Of a DNA stretch of 64,000 nt, positions 60,892-64,000 are shown one piece after another. The stretch lies in assembly GCA_964247755.1 (NCBI GenBank), contig CAXTVX010000001.1, positions 248,001 to 312,000 of the forward strand. Direction: 5' to 3'. Numbering within the stretch: position 1 is the stretch's first letter; the number at the start of each line of letters is the position of its first letter. Made by a program: the position numbers and the translations under genes. The stretch comes from Lichenicola sp964247755 (lineage in GTDB: Bacteria; Pseudomonadota; Alphaproteobacteria; Acetobacterales; Acetobacteraceae). The notes below the pieces were generated by a model. The model did not search any database, was not told where the DNA came from, and worked only from the letters and a program-made list of their open reading frames with translations.

Positions 60892-62289
60892 TCAGATGGC
60901 GGGATCGATCATGAACTGTTCGATGCCGCCGTCCGGGTAGCTGCGCTCGATCGCGGTGAGGCTGCGGCGGGTGGTGGTGATGGTCCAGATCCGGGTCCGC
61001 ATGCCGCCGCGCATCGACTCGCGGTCGAGATGGAACAGCCGGGCGGCGCCGAGGCCGGACAGGCCGGCCTTCTGGTCGGCCAGCACGGCAGGGGTCAGGT
61101 AGGCGTTGCCGTTGGCGGTGAACAGGCGGCGGTCGATCGTGCCGCGGCGGAAGCCGTCGAACACGGTCCGGGCACGGGCCTCGGCGGCATCCGGCTTGAG
61201 CACCACGAAGGCGATCCGGTCCACCACCGCGCCGGGACTGGCCCAGTCGTTGTTGGTGAGCGCCACCACCGCGACCTTGTCGTCCGGCCAGACCGCGTTG
61301 GCGGCGAGGTAGCCGGAGCCGGCGCCGTCGTGGCTCCATTCGCGGCGGCCTCCGGCGTCGGATAGCTCCAAACCGAGGCCGTAATGGGTGTCGCGGCCGC
61401 TGCGGAGGATCACCGGCCTGGCCATCTCGTCGTAGGAGCCGGGCGCCAGCAGGGAGCGGTCCATCAGGCTGATGTCCCACAGCGCCAGGGTGGACGGGTC
61501 CATCGCCAGCTCGCTGGCGCCGAACAGCCAGCCGGGCGCCTCCTTGGTGGCCGTGCGCAGCGGACCCAGGGCGTAGCGGGTGATCGCCTCGGCGTCGGCG
61601 GAGGTAAGGGGCGCGGAGTCGTCCTCCGTCACCCGGTCCATGTGCAGCGGGGCGAAGATGCGCTGCCGCAGGAACGCCAGGAGGGGCTGGCCCGACAGCG
61701 TCTGCACGATCGCACCGGCCAGGACGTAGCCGGTATTGGAGTACTGCCAGTCGGTGCCGGGCGGGAAGTCGAGCGGCTTGCTGCCCCACTCCGCCAGCAG
61801 GGCGTCCAGGCTGATGGGCCGGGTCATCTCGACCGGCACGTAGTCCTGCGGCCAATAGTCGCGGGTACCGGCGGTGTGGCTGAGCAGCTGGCGGACCGTG
61901 ACGGCGCCGGCGGGGGCGCCGGACAGGCGGGGAAGGTACTTCGCCACCGGGTCGTCCAGCCGGAGCCTACCGTCCTGCTGCAGCAGCAGCACGGCCGCGG
62001 CGGTGAAGGCCTTGGACACGCTGTCGACCGCGTAGCGGGTGCGGGGAGTGGCGGAACGTTGCGGGTGGAGGCGGGCCTGGCCGTAGGCGCGGGCATAGGC
62101 GAGCCGGCCGTCCTGCACCACCGCCACCGAGACCGACGGCGCGCCGCTGCGGGCCAGCCATTCCCGCACGCTGTCGTCGATCGCCCGCGTCTGCTGCGCG
62201 GTCAGCGGCGCGGCGATCGCCAGCGGTGCGGCCAGGACCAGCGCGGAGGCGAGGATCGAGGCCGGCAGCAGGGTTCTCAAGTCCGGCAT
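60892..62289 (-). CDS. Exported serine hydrolase, beta-lactamase/class C fold
   Basis: A 465-residue protein with signal sequence (ILASALVLAAPLAIAAP) and penicillin-binding fold: nucleophile motif SVSK at residues 90-93, the second motif QYSNTGYVLAG (Y-x-N), and SHDGAGSGYLAA, resembling the third motif. Such proteins are esterases or D-aminopeptidases more often than lactamases. Residues after ~350 form an extra domain (GMRTRIWTITTTRR). ATG 62289 has GGGAG directly adjoining, an unusually short spacing; TTG 62280 would be nine bases from it and could be the real start. Divergent from the SLT-SPOR gene across 153 bases. Confidence 0.85.
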   Translation of the reverse strand: MPDLRTLLPASILASALVLAAPLAIAAPLTAQQTRAIDDSVREWLARSGAPSVSVAVVQDGRLAYARAYGQARLHPQRSATPRTRYAVDSVSKAFTAAAVLLLQQDGRLRLDDPVAKYLPRLSGAPAGAVTVRQLLSHTAGTRDYWPQDYVPVEMTRPISLDALLAEWGSKPLDFPPGTDWQYSNTGYVLAGAIVQTLSGQPLLAFLRQRIFAPLHMDRVTEDDSAPLTSADAEAITRYALGPLRTATKEAPGWLFGASELAMDPSTLALWDISLMDRSLLAPGSYDEMARPVILRSGRDTHYGLGLELSDAGGRREWSHDGAGSGYLAANAVWPDDKVAVVALTNNDWASPGAVVDRIAFVVLKPDAAEARARTVFDGFRRGTIDRRLFTANGNAYLTPAVLADQKAGLSGLGAARLFHLDRESMRGGMRTRIWTITTTRRSLTAIERSYPDGGIEQFMIDPAI

Positions 62290-62442
62290 CTCCCGTGTCG
62301 GAGGGCCAAGCGTATCGGCCGGCCCGAGGCGGGTCCAGGCGCGTCGGACCCTGTGGCAGATCGGCACGGGGGGCGAGGATTCGAGCGCCGGTCACACGCT
62401 CCGGTTGATCGGAGGGGCGGCGCTGGTCACCATGGTCCGGTC

Positions 62443-63759
62443 ATGCCCCCGCCGCACGCCACCGGTGTCCTGCCACGCCTGTCCCGGCTGCTGCCGCTGC
62501 TGCCGCTGCTGTGCCTGCTGGCGGCGTGCGGCAGCGGCGGCCGCACGGCGCAGACCGGCTACGGTGTCGGCAGCATGAGCTATCCCGAGCCGGGGCCGCC
62601 GGAGGATCCGTGGCGGCCCTACATCCGGCAGGCGTCCGACCGGTTCAGCGTGCCGCAGGCCTGGATCCGGGCGGTGATGCACCAGGAATCCGGCGGGCAC
62701 GAGTATCGCAACGGCGAGCCGATCACCTCGAGTGCCGGGGCGATGGGGCTGATGCAGCTGATGCCGGCGACCTATGCGGACCTCGAAGGGCAGTATGACC
62801 TCGGCAGCGACCCGTTCGAGCCGCACGACAACATCATGGCCGGCACCGCCTATATCAGCCAGATGTACCGGAAGTATGGGGCGCCGGCGTTCCTGGCCGC
62901 CTACAATGCCGGGCCGCAGCGACTGGACGACTACGTGGCGCAGGGGCGGCCGCTGCCGAACGAAACGGTGGATTACGTCGCCGCGATCGCGCCGCATCTC
63001 GGCACCGAGATCGCGATGACCGGGCCGCTGGCGGCGTATGCGGCGGGCGGCGGCAGCGCCTACGCGGGGGATGACGACGCGCTTCCGGTGCGGCTCGCGT
63101 CGTATCGGCCGGTGCGTCGCAGCCGCCGGAGCTCATACGCCCCCGCCTGCTGGCACGATCCGGACGCGGCCTACGATCCCGACGCGCCGTGCCAGGCGCC
63201 GCCCGCCCTGGCGCCGCCGGTGCAGTCGGCGATCGCGTATGCGCCGGCGGCTCCGGTGGCCGCTGCCGGCTGCGTGCGCGATCCCGACGCGGCCTATGAC
63301 TCGCCTTGCGGAATGCGTGCGCCGGCGCCGGTCCCCTCGGCCATCGCCCATGCGTCGGCCGCCGCGGCCGGCTGTGCTCCTGATCCCGACGCCGCCTACG
63401 ACTCTCCGTGCCCGGCCCGCGCCGTGACGGCGTTCCCTGCTACGCGCCCGCAACCGACCCGCCCGGCGCTGGTGCTGGCGAGCGCCACGGTGCCCCTGCG
63501 GTGGGCCGGGGCCTGGGCGATCCAGGTCGGTGCGTTCGTGTCGGTGGATCAGGCGCGCTTTGCGACCACCATGGCGCGGCAGGCCGACTTCGCGCTGCTC
63601 GCGGGCAGTCAGAGCGTGGTGCAGCCGACCAGCCCGTTCGGACGCGGCGTGCTCTACCGCGCCCGGCTGGCCGGCCTGGCGCGGGGCGACGCCGGCAGCG
63701 CCTGTGCGGCGCTGCGGGAACGCAACATCCCCTGCATGGTGGTCACGCCGGGCGGCTGA
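62443..63759 (+). CDS. SLT-family lytic transglycosylase lipoprotein with C-terminal SPOR domain
   Basis: A 438-residue envelope protein that would cut peptidoglycan glycan strands. A lipoprotein signal (LLPLLPLLCLLAACGSGG, lipobox LAAC) is followed by the soluble lytic transglycosylase domain: catalytic Glu82 in VMHQESGGHEYR, GAMGLMQLMPATYADL, AGTAYISQMYRKYG and FLAAYNAGPQRLDDY. Residues ~235-325 hold three Cys-flanked repeats with core DPDAAYD. The last ~75 residues match a SPOR domain (WAIQVGAFVSVDQARFAT ... YRARLAGL), which binds denuded glycan at the division septum. The combination suggests a septal enzyme. Start ATG 62443. Confidence 0.88.
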   Translation: MPPPHATGVLPRLSRLLPLLPLLCLLAACGSGGRTAQTGYGVGSMSYPEPGPPEDPWRPYIRQASDRFSVPQAWIRAVMHQESGGHEYRNGEPITSSAGAMGLMQLMPATYADLEGQYDLGSDPFEPHDNIMAGTAYISQMYRKYGAPAFLAAYNAGPQRLDDYVAQGRPLPNETVDYVAAIAPHLGTEIAMTGPLAAYAAGGGSAYAGDDDALPVRLASYRPVRRSRRSSYAPACWHDPDAAYDPDAPCQAPPALAPPVQSAIAYAPAAPVAAAGCVRDPDAAYDSPCGMRAPAPVPSAIAHASAAAAGCAPDPDAAYDSPCPARAVTAFPATRPQPTRPALVLASATVPLRWAGAWAIQVGAFVSVDQARFATTMARQADFALLAGSQSVVQPTSPFGRGVLYRARLAGLARGDAGSACAALRERNIPCMVVTPGG

Positions 63760-63806
63760 ACCGTGGCAGCCGGCCGTCGTTTCCCTGGAGGCCCGAGGAG
63801 AACGAC

Positions 63807-64000
63807 ATGACCGAGATCACCAACCTGGACCCGCACGACCCGCTGCCGGATGGCCCGGCCATCATCCTGATGCGGCGCTTCGAGGAGGACGACCCGAAGC
63901 AGGACATGATGGAGCTGATCGTGATCGACGCCGACCAGACCGAGCGGACCAGCCGGCTGCTGACCCCGGACGGGTTGCCGATGCCGTGGGAGCAGGCGGA
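63807..64000 (+). CDS. Hypothetical protein, cut by the right edge
   Basis: At least 64 residues from ATG 63807, which has a GAGGAG site at 63795-63800. The start is acidic (MTEITNLDPHDPLPDGPAII), followed by a charged stretch (RRFEEDDPKQDMMELIVIDA). No family was recognised and the C-terminus is missing. Same strand as the SLT-SPOR gene, 47 bases downstream, possibly in one transcript. Confidence 0.6.
   Translation, partial: MTEITNLDPHDPLPDGPAIILMRRFEEDDPKQDMMELIVIDADQTERTSRLLTPDGLPMPWEQA

Noticed and set aside
60539..60940. Possible 133-residue protein
   Set aside because: No ribosome site, Ala/Pro-rich composition and overlap with the end of the serine hydrolase.

Overview
This is GC-rich chromosomal DNA, closely packed with genes, from an alphaproteobacterium. 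The aroE-coaE-dnaQ run, argH followed by a tiny lipoprotein, lysA followed by a DUF4175 protein, a DUF1489 protein and TTAA-N7-TTAA (CtrA-type) boxes all fit that class. The protein flavour suggests Rhodospirillales, probably Acetobacteraceae; that family placement is an inference. I saw no rRNA, tRNA or CRISPR array.

Layout: 1-4.8 kb holds the end of recN, ligA and an FkbM-type methyltransferase. 4.8-6.7 kb is a visibly AT-richer island with a decayed IS1595/ISXO2-type transposase and two orphan genes. 6.7-12.1 kb carries a small exported protein, a large secreted GH43 glycosidase, a luciferase-like oxidoreductase and a Nudix hydrolase. 12.1-15.0 kb is an N-formylglutamate amidohydrolase-aroE-coaE-dnaQ operon on the minus strand. 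15.1-17.1 kb has two transglutaminase-like proteins. 17.1-28.6 kb contains a TlpA-like thioredoxin, argH, the lipoprotein, lysA and DUF4175. Here the argH-lipoprotein and lysA-DUF4175 blocks are separated by about 5 kb holding a protease, small proteins, a hydrolase, a repeat-bearing glycosyltransferase and cytidine deaminase. 28.6-34 kb has an M13 peptidase, a ferritin-like diiron protein and sucCD.

34.1-35.9 kb is the most striking locus. It encodes a 462-residue protein whose C-terminal ~120 residues read like the catalytic chain of cholera toxin (R, STS and ExE motifs in order). A four-base overlap follows, then a small protein built from two internal repeats, a likely immunity protein. 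Together they look like a polymorphic ADP-ribosylating toxin-immunity pair set between sucD and bioB.

36-46 kb contains bioB, an FNT transporter, a short-chain dehydrogenase, a polytopic GT-C-like protein, a secreted hydrolase, a cysteine synthase, a wrecked Gfo/Idh/MocA oxidoreductase and an aldo-keto reductase. 46.2-51.2 kb is a minus-strand rsmB-rpe-heparinase-glycosyltransferase operon. 51.2-54.9 kb carries three uncharacterised genes, the outer two being paralogues. 55-64 kb has a YggS-like protein, kup, hemW (whose first codons overlap a REP-like palindrome pair), a dehydrogenase, a DUF1489 protein, a beta-lactamase-fold hydrolase, an SLT-SPOR lipoprotein and a truncated gene at the right edge.

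Most genes are housekeeping: DNA repair, arginine/lysine/aromatic/biotin/cysteine synthesis, TCA cycle and envelope upkeep. The accessory layer is the AT-rich island, the toxin pair, the repeat glycosyltransferase and the pseudogenes.
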